Positions 11,670-20,224 of a stretch of 43,359 nt of DNA are shown in pieces. How positions within the stretch are numbered: position 1 is the stretch's first letter; each line of letters begins with the position of its first letter. This stretch comes from Cyanobium sp. CACIAM 14. GTDB taxonomy: Bacteria; Cyanobacteriota; Cyanobacteriia; PCC-6307; Cyanobiaceae. The notes under the pieces were generated by a model, which was not told the origin of the DNA, did no database searches, and worked only from the letters and a program-made list of their open reading frames with translations. The stretch spans positions 1 through 43,359 of the forward strand of contig JMRP01000024.1 in assembly GCA_000708525.1 (NCBI GenBank). Reading direction: 5' to 3'. Both the position numbers and the translations under genes were made by a program.

Positions 11670-12977
11670 TTGCAGCGGCCAACCCCGGCAGGTCCGTTGC
11701 GCGTCGCCTTCGCCCACTACAGCCAGGCGAACGACATCAGCGGCGTCACCACCTGGGTCCTGGGCCTGGCCCGGCGCCTGTCGGCCGACGGTGTCCGCGT
11801 GGCCATCCATTTCGTGGTCAGCCCCGGGGAAACGGAGGAGGGAGAGCCGCCGTTGTTCGAGGAGCTGCGCCGCCAGGGCCTGCATGTCTCCTGGGCGCCG
11901 CGACGGGCCACTCTCAGGGACGATGTGCAGGACACCCTCCGGTTCCTCAATGACTGGAAGCCCACGGTGTTCCTGCCCCAGTGCAAGCCCGCCCATTACG
12001 CGGCGGCCGCGGCCGCCGGCGCCCGGGGGCTTCCCTGGGTGCTCACCCTGCATTCGGATGATCCGGACTACTGGGCGACCGTCCGAAGCTTCGGCGGCTC
12101 CCGCTACGGCGGCTCCATCGTCTGCGTCTCCCGGTACATCCAGAGCGAACTCAGGCGCCGGCAGAGCGATCCGCCCTCCCTCGTCATCCCCTACGGGGTG
12201 CGCCTTCCGGCCGCGCAGGCCGCCTACCGGAACACCCCGTTCCGGGTGGTGTTCAGCGGCAGGATCTGGGAGCACCAGAAGCGCGCCGGTCTGGTGATCC
12301 AGGCGCTGATCCTTGCCTGTCAGGCCCACCCGGCCATCCGGGCCACGCTGATCGGCGATGGCTATGCCCGCGCGGCCTGTGAGCAGCAGGTGGCCGACGC
12401 CGGGCTGGGGGCCTCGATCCACTTCACCGGGCCCCTGACGCCGGCGGAGGTGGAGACCCGCCTGCTCGACGCCCAGGCGATCCTGCTGATGTCGGATTTC
12501 GAGGGACTGCCCATCGCGCTTCTGGAGGCGATGGCGGCGGGGGTGGTGCCGGTGGTGCGCCGCATTCCCAGCGGGATCCCCGAGCTCGTCGCCAACGAAC
12601 GGACCGGCCTGCTGGTGTCCGCGGATCCCGGGGAGGCGGCCCAGGCCATCCTGCGGCTGGCCGGCGATCCGGGGCTCTGGCAGAGCTGCTCCACGGCGGC
12701 CAGGAGCCTGGTGATTCAGGAGTACAGCGCGGACGGCAGTTACGCCCGCTGGCGCCGGCTGCTGGAGGAGCTCCACCAGCGGCAGCCGGCGGTCTCGGCG
12801 TCACGCCCCTATCCGATCGACGCCGGCAGGATCCACGGCCTTCGCCGGATCGATCCCGCGATGCTGCAGGAGTACCGGACCACCCCTCCGCTCAGGACGA
12901 GGCTCGGCCAGGTCCTGAGCACGGTCATCGCACGGACCAAGCATCGGATCAAGGGCACCCTCACCCGGAGGTCATGA
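11670..12977 (+). CDS. Family 4 (GT-B) glycosyltransferase
   Basis: A 435-aa protein with two Rossmann-like domains. The N-terminal domain starts LRVAFAHYSQANDISGVTTWVLGLARRL. The C-terminal one has VVFSGRIWEHQKRAGLVIQAL, LIGDGYARAACEQQV and the retaining-GT signature SDFEGLPIALLEAMAAGVVPVV with the conserved Glu residues. Function: sugar transfer from a nucleotide sugar, likely in exopolysaccharide or lipopolysaccharide synthesis. The start is unclear. TTG at 11670 gives the longest form and a TTG at 11697 is nearer to the conserved start. No ATG or GTG fits. The C-terminal 60 residues beyond the GT domain are basic and of unknown role. Confidence 0.88.
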   Translation: MQRPTPAGPLRVAFAHYSQANDISGVTTWVLGLARRLSADGVRVAIHFVVSPGETEEGEPPLFEELRRQGLHVSWAPRRATLRDDVQDTLRFLNDWKPTVFLPQCKPAHYAAAAAAGARGLPWVLTLHSDDPDYWATVRSFGGSRYGGSIVCVSRYIQSELRRRQSDPPSLVIPYGVRLPAAQAAYRNTPFRVVFSGRIWEHQKRAGLVIQALILACQAHPAIRATLIGDGYARAACEQQVADAGLGASIHFTGPLTPAEVETRLLDAQAILLMSDFEGLPIALLEAMAAGVVPVVRRIPSGIPELVANERTGLLVSADPGEAAQAILRLAGDPGLWQSCSTAARSLVIQEYSADGSYARWRRLLEELHQRQPAVSASRPYPIDAGRIHGLRRIDPAMLQEYRTTPPLRTRLGQVLSTVIARTKHRIKGTLTRRS

Positions 12978-13026
12978 ACGGCCACGCCCGGCATGGGAAG
13001 GTGCCTGGACCCCCCGGCTCCTTGCC

Positions 13027-14274
13027 GTGCGCCTCTCGCGCCCCTCCACCCTCCTCTGCGCCTTCCTGACGCTGCTCAACGACCGCCTCGGGGAGAGCAT
13101 CGTCTTTCCGCTGCTGCCCTTCCTGCTGGCGGGCTTCACCACCGACGGCCGCACCCTCGGTCTGCTGGCGGGCAGTTACGCCGTGGCCCAGTTCAGCTTC
13201 ACCCCTCTGATCGGGGCCCTCAGCGACCGCTACGGGCGCAAGCCCGTGATCACGGCCTGCGTGGCGGGGTCGGTGCTGGGCCTGGGCCTGTTCGCCCTCA
13301 CCGTCAGCCTGCCCTGGAGCCGCCTCTGGCCGGAGGCCGCCGCCGGCGGCCTGCCCCTTGGGCTGCTGTTCGCCGCCCGCCTGATCGACGGGGTGAGCGG
13401 TGGCACCGCCGCCACCGCGGCCGCGGTGCTGGCCGACATCTCGCCACCGGAGCGCCGGGCCCGCGCCTTCGGACTGATCGGCGTGGCCTTCGGGCTCGGC
13501 TTCATCCTCGGCCCGGCGCTCGGCGGGCTGCTGGGCCGCATCAGCGTGACCCTGCCGCTGCTGGTCGCCGTGGGCTTCGCCGTGCTCAACCTGGCGCTGG
13601 TGGTGGCCCTTCTGCCCGAGACCCATCCAGCGGAGGCCCGCCTGCCCCTCCCCGGGCACTGGGAACTGCAGCCCTTCGGACAGCTCCAGAGGGTGTTCGC
13701 CAACCCCCGGGTGCGTCGCCTCTGCATCGCCTTCTTCCTCTTCTTCCTGGGCTTCAGCGGCTTCACCGCCCTGCTGGTGCTCTACTTCAAGCAGGCGTTC
13801 GGCTGGGGCCCGGGGCTGTCGGCCGGGGCCTTCCTGGTGGTGGGGGTGGTGGCCACGGTGGTGCAGGGGGGCCTGATCGGCCCGCTGGTGCAGCGGCTGG
13901 GGGAGTGGCGCCTCACCCAGATCGGCCTGGGCTGCGTCATGACCGGCTTCCTGCTGGTTCCCCTGGCGGAACCGCGCAACGCCGTGCCGGTGGTGTTCAC
14001 GGCGGTGGCGATCCTGGCCCTGGGCACCGGCCTGGTGACCCCCAGCCTGCGCAGCCTGGTGTCGAGGCGCCTGGCGGACAGCGGCCAGGGTGCCGCCCTC
14101 GGCAGCCTGCAGGGACTGCAGAGCCTGGCCAGCTTCCTGGGCCCCCCCCTGGCGGGACTGGCCTACGAGACGATCGGGCGCCGAAGCCCCTTCTGGCTGG
14201 GCATCCTGCTGATGGCCTGCGTGGTGTGGCTGGTGGCGGGGCGGCCCCGCCGTCAAGAAGAAGCGACACCCTGA
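13027..14274 (+). CDS. Major facilitator superfamily transporter (DHA1/TetA-like)
   Basis: A 415-aa inner-membrane protein with about 12 hydrophobic segments. The loop 2-3 signature is GALSDRYGRKPV, followed by [20 protein letters not shown] and the motif-C-like GLGFILGPALGGLLG in helix 5, which marks antiporters. This pattern is that of drug:H+ antiporters of the TetA type. The substrate cannot be predicted. The start is a GTG 49 bases after the glycosyltransferase; no strong ribosome binding site is seen. The gene is 54 bases ahead of polyphosphate kinase and may be read through into it. Confidence 0.88.
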   Translation: MRLSRPSTLLCAFLTLLNDRLGESIVFPLLPFLLAGFTTDGRTLGLLAGSYAVAQFSFTPLIGALSDRYGRKPVITACVAGSVLGLGLFALTVSLPWSRLWPEAAAGGLPLGLLFAARLIDGVSGGTAATAAAVLADISPPERRARAFGLIGVAFGLGFILGPALGGLLGRISVTLPLLVAVGFAVLNLALVVALLPETHPAEARLPLPGHWELQPFGQLQRVFANPRVRRLCIAFFLFFLGFSGFTALLVLYFKQAFGWGPGLSAGAFLVVGVVATVVQGGLIGPLVQRLGEWRLTQIGLGCVMTGFLLVPLAEPRNAVPVVFTAVAILALGTGLVTPSLRSLVSRRLADSGQGAALGSLQGLQSLASFLGPPLAGLAYETIGRRSPFWLGILLMACVVWLVAGRPRRQEEATP

Positions 14275-14328
14275 CGGCGCTGCCGCCATTGCTACGTTGC
14301 CTGCTTCCATGGCCGTGGAGCCCCGCGC

Positions 14329-16470
14329 ATGTCGTCGCCACCGGTCGTCGCTCCCGATCTCTACATCAACCGGGAGCTGAGCTGGATCGACTTCAACCAC
14401 CGGGTGCTCGCCCAGGCGCTCGATGAGCACACCCCCCTGCTGGAGCAGGCCAAGTTCAGCGCCATCTTCAGCAACAACCTCGACGAGTTCTTCATGGTGC
14501 GGGTGGCTTCGCTGAAGTCCCAGCTCGAAGCCGGGGTCACCACCCGCAGCGACGACGGTCTGACCCCCCAGGAACAGCTGCTGGCCATCCAGACCAAGCT
14601 CCGCCCGCTGCTGGAGGTCCAGCAGCAGCACTACCGCCACTCCCTGAAGAGCCACCTGGCCGAGTACGGGGTCCAGCTGCTTGACTACCTGCGGCTCAAC
14701 GACGCGCAGAAAACCTGGGCCGACGACTACTTCCGCAGGGCGATCTTCCCGGTGCTGACGCCGCTGGCGGTGGATCCGGCCCACCCGTTCCCGTTCCTCA
14801 GCAACCTCAGCTTCAACGTGGCGGCCCTGATCCGCGACCCGGACACCGGCCGGCAGCAGTTCGCGCGGGTGAAGGTTCCCCAGAAGATCCTGCCCCGGTT
14901 CGTGCCGATCCCCACCGAGCTGAGCGGGGTGGTGCCCACGCCCGGATTCACCGCCGTGCCCCTCGAGCAGCTGGTGGCCTTCAACCTGCGCTGGCTGTTC
15001 CCCGGCATGACCGTCGAGGGGCATTACTTCTTCCGCGTCACCCGCGATGCGGACCTGGAACTGCGGGATCTCGAGGCCGACGACCTGATGGAGGCACTCC
15101 AGGAAGGGCTGCGCAAGCGGCGTGTGGGCGGCGAGGTGGTGCGGCTGGAGGTGGCCGACGAGATGCCCGAGGACGTGGTCCATCTGCTGATGGAAGGCAC
15201 CGACGTGGAGCCGGAGGACGTCTACCGGATCAACGGACCCCTCGGCCTGGATGACCTGATGAGCCTCATGGCGATCCCCCTGAGCCAGCTCCGGGATGCG
15301 CCCCACAAGGGCCGCACCGTGCCGGCGCTGGTGCGGGCCCAGCGCAGCCAGCTGGAGGACGGCTCGATCAAGCAGGAGGAGTTCGAGAGCATCTTCTCGG
15401 TGCTGCGGCGCGGCGACGTGCTGCTCCATCACCCTTACGACCTCTTCTCCACCTCCGTGGAGGAATTCCTCAGCCAGGCCGCCAACGACGCCTCGGTGCT
15501 GGCCATCAAGATGACCCTCTACCGCACCTCCAAGGACAGCCCCGTGGTGGCGTCGCTGATCCGCGCCGCCGAGAACGGCAAGCAGGTGATGGCCCTGGTG
15601 GAACTCAAGGCCCGCTTCGACGAGGACAACAACATCCAGTGGGCCCGGCAGCTGGAGCGCTCCGGGGTTCATGTGGTCTATGGCGTGGTCGGCCTCAAGA
15701 CCCACACCAAGGTGCTGCTGGTGGTACGGCGGGAGAAGGGTGCCCTGCGCAGTTACGTGCACATCGGCACCGGCAACTACAACTCCAAGACCTCCGCCCT
15801 CTACACCGACATCGGACTGCTCACGGCCCGGGAGGATTTCGGGCAGGACCTGGTGGAACTGTTCAATTATCTGACGGGTTTCTCCAAGCAGCAGAGCTTC
15901 CGCAAGTTGCTGGTGGCACCCGTCACCCTGCGCAAGGGCATGGAAGGGTTGATCCGCCGCGAGATCGACCATGCCCGTGATGGTCGCGGCGGACACATCC
16001 GCGCCAAGATGAATGCCCTGGTGGATCCGACGATCATCGCTCTGCTCTATGAAGCCTCACAGGCGGGTGTGCGTATCGAGCTGATCATTCGGGGCATGTG
16101 CTGCCTGCGGCCGGGGATCGAAGGGGTGAGTGACCGGATCACGGTGGTCAGCGTGATCGGCCGCTTCCTCGAGCATTCACGTCTCTTCTGGTTCGCCAAC
16201 GGCGGCAAGCCGGAGATGTTCTTCGGCAGTGCCGACTGGATGCCCCGCAACCTGGACAGGCGCGTGGAGGCGGTGGCGCCCATCGAGGATCCACGCCTGC
16301 ACCAGCAGATGGAGGCGTTGCTGGAGCTCTACCTGGCCGACACGGGCGCCTGGCACATGCACAGCGATGGACACTTCTCCCAGCGTCAGCACTCCGGTGA
16401 AGCAAAACTGACGCAAACCATCCTCATGGAACAGTGGCGGGGGGGCCTGCCCATCGAGGCCAAAGCGTAG
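14329..16470 (+). CDS. ppk: Polyphosphate kinase 1
   Basis: A 713-aa enzyme that makes polyphosphate from the gamma phosphate of ATP, reversibly. The N-domain begins LYINRELSWIDFNHRVL and continues SNNLDEFFMVRVA, which is diagnostic. The two catalytic phospholipase-D-like domains contain VLAIKMTLYRTSKDS, GLKTHTKVLLVVRRE (the His that is phosphorylated) and YVHIGTGNYNSKTS. The C-terminal part has GSADWMPRNLDRRVE. The length matches the family (about 690-720). Polyphosphate is the phosphate and energy store in cyanobacteria. A likely intrinsic terminator follows the stop codon. Confidence 0.96.
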   Translation: MSSPPVVAPDLYINRELSWIDFNHRVLAQALDEHTPLLEQAKFSAIFSNNLDEFFMVRVASLKSQLEAGVTTRSDDGLTPQEQLLAIQTKLRPLLEVQQQHYRHSLKSHLAEYGVQLLDYLRLNDAQKTWADDYFRRAIFPVLTPLAVDPAHPFPFLSNLSFNVAALIRDPDTGRQQFARVKVPQKILPRFVPIPTELSGVVPTPGFTAVPLEQLVAFNLRWLFPGMTVEGHYFFRVTRDADLELRDLEADDLMEALQEGLRKRRVGGEVVRLEVADEMPEDVVHLLMEGTDVEPEDVYRINGPLGLDDLMSLMAIPLSQLRDAPHKGRTVPALVRAQRSQLEDGSIKQEEFESIFSVLRRGDVLLHHPYDLFSTSVEEFLSQAANDASVLAIKMTLYRTSKDSPVVASLIRAAENGKQVMALVELKARFDEDNNIQWARQLERSGVHVVYGVVGLKTHTKVLLVVRREKGALRSYVHIGTGNYNSKTSALYTDIGLLTAREDFGQDLVELFNYLTGFSKQQSFRKLLVAPVTLRKGMEGLIRREIDHARDGRGGHIRAKMNALVDPTIIALLYEASQAGVRIELIIRGMCCLRPGIEGVSDRITVVSVIGRFLEHSRLFWFANGGKPEMFFGSADWMPRNLDRRVEAVAPIEDPRLHQQMEALLELYLADTGAWHMHSDGHFSQRQHSGEAKLTQTILMEQWRGGLPIEAKA

Positions 16471-16488
16471 CCATCACGACACAAGCCA

Positions 16489-16524
16489 GTTTCCTCAGGA
16501 AATACCCCGGAAACCTTTCTTTTT
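16489..16524 (+). terminator. Probable Rho-independent terminator after ppk
   Basis: Arms GTTTCC (16489-16494) and GGAAAC (16509-16514) are perfect complements around a 14-base loop. They are followed almost at once by TTTCTTTTT. The stem is short, so strength is uncertain. A smaller hairpin (TTTCC-TCA-GGAAA) can form inside the same segment. Confidence 0.45.
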
Positions 16525-16549
16525 GGAGCTGGTGATCGCCTTCCCACAG

Positions 16550-16558
16550 TGCTACATT
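16550..16558 (+). promoter_or_regulatory. Candidate extended -10 promoter of the sigma factor gene
   Basis: TGC followed by TACATT forms an extended -10 (TGn-TAnnnT) just after the ppk terminator. It would place the RNA start near 16565 and leave a leader of about 24 bases before the ATG at 16589. No good -35 is present. Confidence 0.4.
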
Positions 16559-16588
16559 CCCGCCAAATTCATTCGGGAGCCTGGGGTG

Positions 16589-17596
16589 ATGGGGACACCT
16601 CTGCATTCCGCCCTCTCACTGCTGCAAGGCAGGGAGACCGGGTCTCCGTCCATGCGGACGCAGACCGGCGGCGGGCCAGCCACCATCAAGTCATCAGCAC
16701 GTCAGGGAGGCCGGCTCAGCGCCGACTCCATCGGCTGGTATCTGAGCACCATCGGTCGTGTGCCGCTTCTGACACCGGCCGAAGAGATCGAACTGGCCCA
16801 TCATGTGCAGGCCGGAAAGAAGCTCCAGGGCCTTGCCGACGAGGAACTCACCCCTCGTCAGAAGCGTCAGCTGCGGATGGGCCAGCGGGCCCGTGATCGC
16901 ATGATGGCCGCCAACCTGAGGCTGGTGGTGAGCGTGGCCAAGAAGTACCAGAATCAGGGGCTGGAACTGCTCGACCTGGTCCAGGAAGGGGCGATCGGCC
17001 TGGAGCGCGCCGTCGACAAGTTCGACCCGGCGATGGGGTACAAGTTCTCCACCTACGCCTACTGGTGGATCCGCCAGGGCATGACCCGGGCCATCGACAA
17101 CAGCGCCCGCACGATCCGGCTGCCGATCCACATCAGCGAGAAGCTCTCCAAGATGCGGCGCATCACCCGCGAGCTCTCCCACCGCCTGGGGCGCCAGCCC
17201 AACCGGCTCGAACTGGCCCACGCCATGGGCATGCAGCCGGAGGAGCTCGAGGAACTGATGACCCAGAGCGCCCCCTGCGCCTCCCTCGACGCCCACGCCC
17301 GCGGCGAGGAGGACCGCAGCACCCTGGGCGAGCTGATCGCCGACCCGGCCAGCAACGAGCACTTCGACTCGATGGACCGCCATCTGCAGAAGGAGCATCT
17401 GGGCACCTGGCTCTCCCAGCTCAATGAGCGGGAGCAGAAGATCCTGCGGCTGCGCTTCGGCCTGGAAGGCTCCGAACCCCTGACCCTCGCCGAGATCGGT
17501 CGTCAGATCAACGTCTCCCGCGAGCGGGTGCGGCAGCTGGAGGCCAAGGCGATCATGAAGCTGCGTCTCATGAGCAATCTCCATCAGGCCGCCTGA
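16589..17596 (+). CDS. Group 2 RNA polymerase sigma-70 factor
   Basis: A protein of about 335 residues from the ATG at 16589. Region 1.2 reads DSIGWYLSTIGRVPLLTPAEEIELAHHVQ. Region 2 has NLRLVVSVAKKYQNQGLELLDLVQEGAIGL and the -10-recognition segment KFSTYAYWWIRQGMTRAI. Region 3 includes ARTIRLPIHISEKLSKM. Region 4 is the helix-turn-helix LAEIGRQINVSRERVRQLEAKAIMKLR. It lacks the long acidic region 1.1 of the housekeeping factor, which places it in group 2, the non-essential stress and nitrogen/circadian-related factors of cyanobacteria. The frame is open from 16523, but the -10 box lies inside that extension. An ATG at 16652 is another option. Confidence 0.93.
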   Translation: MGTPLHSALSLLQGRETGSPSMRTQTGGGPATIKSSARQGGRLSADSIGWYLSTIGRVPLLTPAEEIELAHHVQAGKKLQGLADEELTPRQKRQLRMGQRARDRMMAANLRLVVSVAKKYQNQGLELLDLVQEGAIGLERAVDKFDPAMGYKFSTYAYWWIRQGMTRAIDNSARTIRLPIHISEKLSKMRRITRELSHRLGRQPNRLELAHAMGMQPEELEELMTQSAPCASLDAHARGEEDRSTLGELIADPASNEHFDSMDRHLQKEHLGTWLSQLNEREQKILRLRFGLEGSEPLTLAEIGRQINVSRERVRQLEAKAIMKLRLMSNLHQAA

Positions 17597-17669
17597 GAGC
17601 CTCTCCCTGCTGGCGTTAGCCCCCCCGCCGGGGCATGACGGGCTCGAGCGACTGACCGGTCTGCTGGCC

Positions 17670-18293
17670 GTGGTCGCCTGGCTGAGCCTGCTCAGCGCCG
17701 GAGCCCTGCTGCTGCGCCGCCGCTGGCCGGAGCAGCGGGAATGGAGCCGCAAGCTGGTGCACATCGGGGCCGGGCCGGTGGTGCTGATCGCCTGGGCGTT
17801 CGGGGTGGATCGGCTGATCGCCGTGCCCGCCGCAGGAGCCGTCACTCTGCTGGCGGCCCTCAACCACCGGGTACGGGTGCTGCCGGCGATCGAGGATGTG
17901 GACCGACACAGCTACGGCACCATCGCCTACGGGGCCTCGATCACCCTGTTGCTGTGGTGGTGGTGGCCCGCCCATCCCGCCGCCGTGGCGGCCGGGGTGC
18001 TGGTGATGGCGTTCGGGGACGGCCTGGCGGGCCTGCTCGGACCGCTGATCTCCTCCCCCAGCTGGACCGTGCTGGGGGAGCGCCGTTCGCTGGCGGGCAC
18101 CGCCGCCATGGGGCTGGCGAGTCTGGGCGTGCTGCTGGGGCTGGGCCTGGTGGGCGGCCCCCCCGCACCGGCGCCCGCCGCGATCGCCCTGATCGCCCTG
18201 GTGGCGACGGGGCTGGAACAGTGGGCCCTGCTGGGCATCGACAACTTCACCGTGCCCCTGGCCGTGGCGGGGCTGTGGAGGGTGCTGAGCTGA
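17670..18293 (+). CDS. Phytol/dolichol-kinase-like integral membrane protein (CTP-transferase-like fold)
   Basis: A 207-aa protein, nearly all hydrophobic helices. Family marks are SRKLVHIGAGPVVL near the start, then HSYGTIAYGASI, MAFGDGLAGLLG with the acidic metal-binding residue, and GERRSLAGTAAM. This is the pattern of the polyprenol/phytol kinase (VTE5/SEC59/CdsA-like) family that uses CTP or UTP to phosphorylate a long-chain alcohol. Phytol salvage from chlorophyll for tocopherol or chlorophyll synthesis is a reasonable inference in a cyanobacterium, but the substrate is not shown by the sequence. The only usual start is GTG at 17670. The frame is open further upstream with no ATG, so a few residues may be missing. 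Its stop overlaps the start of the next gene (TGATG). Confidence 0.8.
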   Translation: MVAWLSLLSAGALLLRRRWPEQREWSRKLVHIGAGPVVLIAWAFGVDRLIAVPAAGAVTLLAALNHRVRVLPAIEDVDRHSYGTIAYGASITLLLWWWWPAHPAAVAAGVLVMAFGDGLAGLLGPLISSPSWTVLGERRSLAGTAAMGLASLGVLLGLGLVGGPPAPAPAAIALIALVATGLEQWALLGIDNFTVPLAVAGLWRVLS

Positions 18294-19756
18294 TGGGCTT
18301 GCTCGGGCGGGGTCTGATCAGCCTGGCCCTGGTGGGGATCCTGCTGACGCTGCTGGTGGCCACCCGGCGGCTGCGCCTGCCACCGCCCCCGCGGGTGATG
18401 CCGCTGGTGGCGGTGATCCTCTGGTGGCTGCTCAGCGGCACCACCCGGCCCGCCGGGCTGCGCTGGCTCGGCGCCGTGGACGATCTGGCGATCGCCTACG
18501 CCCTGATCGGCCTGCTGGCCTGGCTGCTGCTGGAGTGCCCGGCGGCGCTCGGCTGGTGGCGGCCCACCGCCAAGATCCTGCGGGATCTGCTCAGCCTGGG
18601 CCTCTCGGCCGTGGCCACCGTGGTGGTGCTGCAGCGCCAGGCCAACCTCAACCTGGTGGGCCTCGTCACCACCTCCGCCGTGCTCACGGCGGTGATCGGC
18701 CTGGCGGCACAGGAAACCCTCAAGGACCTGTTCGCCGGCATCGAACTTCAGCTGGATCCCCCCTTCCGGGAGGGGGACTGGATCACCGTCGGCACCCAGA
18801 GCGGCACGGTGGAGTCGCTGCACCTGATGAGCACCCGCCTGCGCCGGAGCGACGGCTCGACCGTGAACCTCCCCAACAACACGGTGGCGGACAGTCCGAT
18901 GCACCGGATCAGTCAGCAAGAACCGGTGGGAAACCGCTTCGGCATCGCCCTGGGCTACGAGATCCCGCCGGCACGGGCCCGCCAGCTGCTGGAGCGGGTG
19001 ATGGCCGACAACCCCCTGGTGCTGAGGGAGCCGCCACCGGAGGCCTGGATCGGCGGCTACGAGGACTCCCTGATCCGCTACGAGCTGCTGGCCTTCCAGC
19101 GCGGCGCCTCGGAGCGGGACCGGCTGCGGCTGCGCAGCGCGCTGCTGGAGCAGATCTGGTATGCCCTGGAGCGGCAGGGATGGGAGCTCCCCTACCCGGT
19201 GCGGGAGCTGAAGCGCCGGTCCTTCTGGAGGGATCCCGGCCACCCGGCCGGGGTGGATGCGTCGCTCACGGCCGAACTGCTCCGTCGCAGCTGGCTGTTC
19301 ACCCAGCTGGATCCGGCCCTGGTGGAGCGCCTGGCCCCCTCGGTGCGCTGCCTCCGCTTCGGCCCGGGGGAAACGATCGTGGCCGAGGGGGAGCAGGGCG
19401 ATGCCCTGTTCCAGGTGGTGCACGGCGAGGTGGAGGTGTTCAAGGCCGATGGCTCGCCCCTGGGGCGATCGGTGGCTGTGCTGGGCAGCGACCAGGTCTT
19501 CGGGGAGATGACCGTCTGCACCGGCGAGCCCCGCACGGCCACGGTGCGTTCCCGGGGGGAGTGCGTTCTGCTCGAGGTGGAACGGGACGACTTCCTGCCC
19601 CTGGTGGAGGCGGACCCCGGCCTGCTCGAGGCTCTGGCGTCCATCGTGGGTCGGCGCCGCTCCGAACTGGAGAAGCTCTCCTCTCCCGATGCGGCCCGAC
19701 GCCAGACCTCGATCCTGGAGCGGATGCGGCAGCTGTTCGCCCTGGAGGGGACCTGA
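18293..19756 (+). CDS. MscS-family channel with C-terminal cyclic-nucleotide-binding domain
   Basis: A 487-aa membrane protein. Four or so hydrophobic segments lie before residue 135. The MscS pore-lining and beta domain follow: SAVLTAVIGLAAQETLKDLFAGIELQ at 128-153, REGDWITVG, and NLPNNTVADSPMHRIS at 192-207. After a linker, a cNMP-binding beta-roll spans about 335-450, with the phosphate-binding cassette FGEMTVCTGEPRTATV at 403-418 including Glu405 and Arg414. This architecture defines the bCNG branch of the MscS superfamily, known in cyanobacteria (Synechocystis bCNGa), where cAMP opens the channel. Intact Glu and Arg suggest nucleotide binding. It is coupled to the upstream membrane kinase by a one-base overlap. 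Confidence 0.9.
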   Translation: MGLLGRGLISLALVGILLTLLVATRRLRLPPPPRVMPLVAVILWWLLSGTTRPAGLRWLGAVDDLAIAYALIGLLAWLLLECPAALGWWRPTAKILRDLLSLGLSAVATVVVLQRQANLNLVGLVTTSAVLTAVIGLAAQETLKDLFAGIELQLDPPFREGDWITVGTQSGTVESLHLMSTRLRRSDGSTVNLPNNTVADSPMHRISQQEPVGNRFGIALGYEIPPARARQLLERVMADNPLVLREPPPEAWIGGYEDSLIRYELLAFQRGASERDRLRLRSALLEQIWYALERQGWELPYPVRELKRRSFWRDPGHPAGVDASLTAELLRRSWLFTQLDPALVERLAPSVRCLRFGPGETIVAEGEQGDALFQVVHGEVEVFKADGSPLGRSVAVLGSDQVFGEMTVCTGEPRTATVRSRGECVLLEVERDDFLPLVEADPGLLEALASIVGRRRSELEKLSSPDAARRQTSILERMRQLFALEGT

Positions 19757-19781
19757 GGCCGGACCCGGGAGAGGGCCGGTC

Positions 19782-20138
19782 TCAGGCCCTCAGGGCCTGC
19801 TCACAGCGGCGCTCCCAGTCCCTCTGGGTGCCGATCCCCGCCACCAGCAGCCGTTCGGCGGGCTCCTCGCGCAGGCGCAGCTGCCACTGGCGGATCACGT
19901 CGGCCCTCTCCATCCAGACATCCATCACCAGGCGCTGGATGGCCTCACCGTCCCAGCAGCGGCTGCGGGCGGTGTCGAGGGCCCAGGCCAGCAGGTCGTC
20001 CAGCTGGAAGGGGCGAAAGCCTCCGTAGATGGGCCCCGGTGCCGACGTGGCCTCGGCGGAGGAGGTGGCGGCCTTCTGCTCGAGATAGAAGAGCTGCAAA
20101 GGGTCCGATAAGCCGCAGAACTGCAGGAGATAGGTCAT
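19782..20138 (-). CDS. Uncharacterised 118-aa protein behind a CIRCE-like operator
   Basis: I do not recognise this protein. It starts MTYLLQFCGLSDPLQLFYLEQKA, has an Ala/Pro/Gly linker, and then two amphipathic helical stretches rich in Trp, Arg and Glu (about residues 46-118). No signal peptide or membrane segment is apparent. The ATG has a good GGAGG six bases upstream, better than most genes here, which supports real translation. Upstream lie two inverted repeats, one of which matches the HrcA/CIRCE operator. The gene is the last on this minus-strand run after aroG, 184 bases downstream of it. It ends 25 bases from the convergent channel gene. Confidence 0.65.
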   Translation of the reverse strand: MTYLLQFCGLSDPLQLFYLEQKAATSSAEATSAPGPIYGGFRPFQLDDLLAWALDTARSRCWDGEAIQRLVMDVWMERADVIRQWQLRLREEPAERLLVAGIGTQRDWERRCEQALRA

Positions 20139-20190
20139 CGAAGACCTCCACGACTTGGGGGTCTCAAACGTAACCAGGGCGACCCAGATG

Positions 20191-20209
20191 ACTGTTCAGA
20201 GGGAACAGT
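20191..20209. promoter_or_regulatory. Seven-base perfect dyad upstream of the 118-aa gene
   Basis: ACTGTTC (20191-20197) and GAACAGT (20203-20209) are perfect inverted repeats with a five-base spacer, 53-71 bases before the start of the minus-strand gene. The shape suggests a binding site for a dimeric regulator. It resembles but does not match an E. coli LexA box, because the spacing is one base too long. Confidence 0.4.
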
Positions 20210-20224
20210 TCGTTGCAGAGAATG

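Noticed and set aside
12961-15996. A 1011-codon open frame on the minus strand
   Set aside because: It runs antisense across the MFS and polyphosphate kinase genes and is rich in His, Gln, Gly and Glu with no domain. It is a shadow produced by GC-rich codon use.
16500-16520. GGAAACC motif as a possible Yfr2-type small RNA
   Set aside because: Only the short loop sequence is similar. The segment is better explained as the ppk terminator.
20191-20209. LexA (SOS) box
   Set aside because: CTGT and ACAG are nine bases apart rather than eight, and the site does not match the cyanobacterial LexA pattern.
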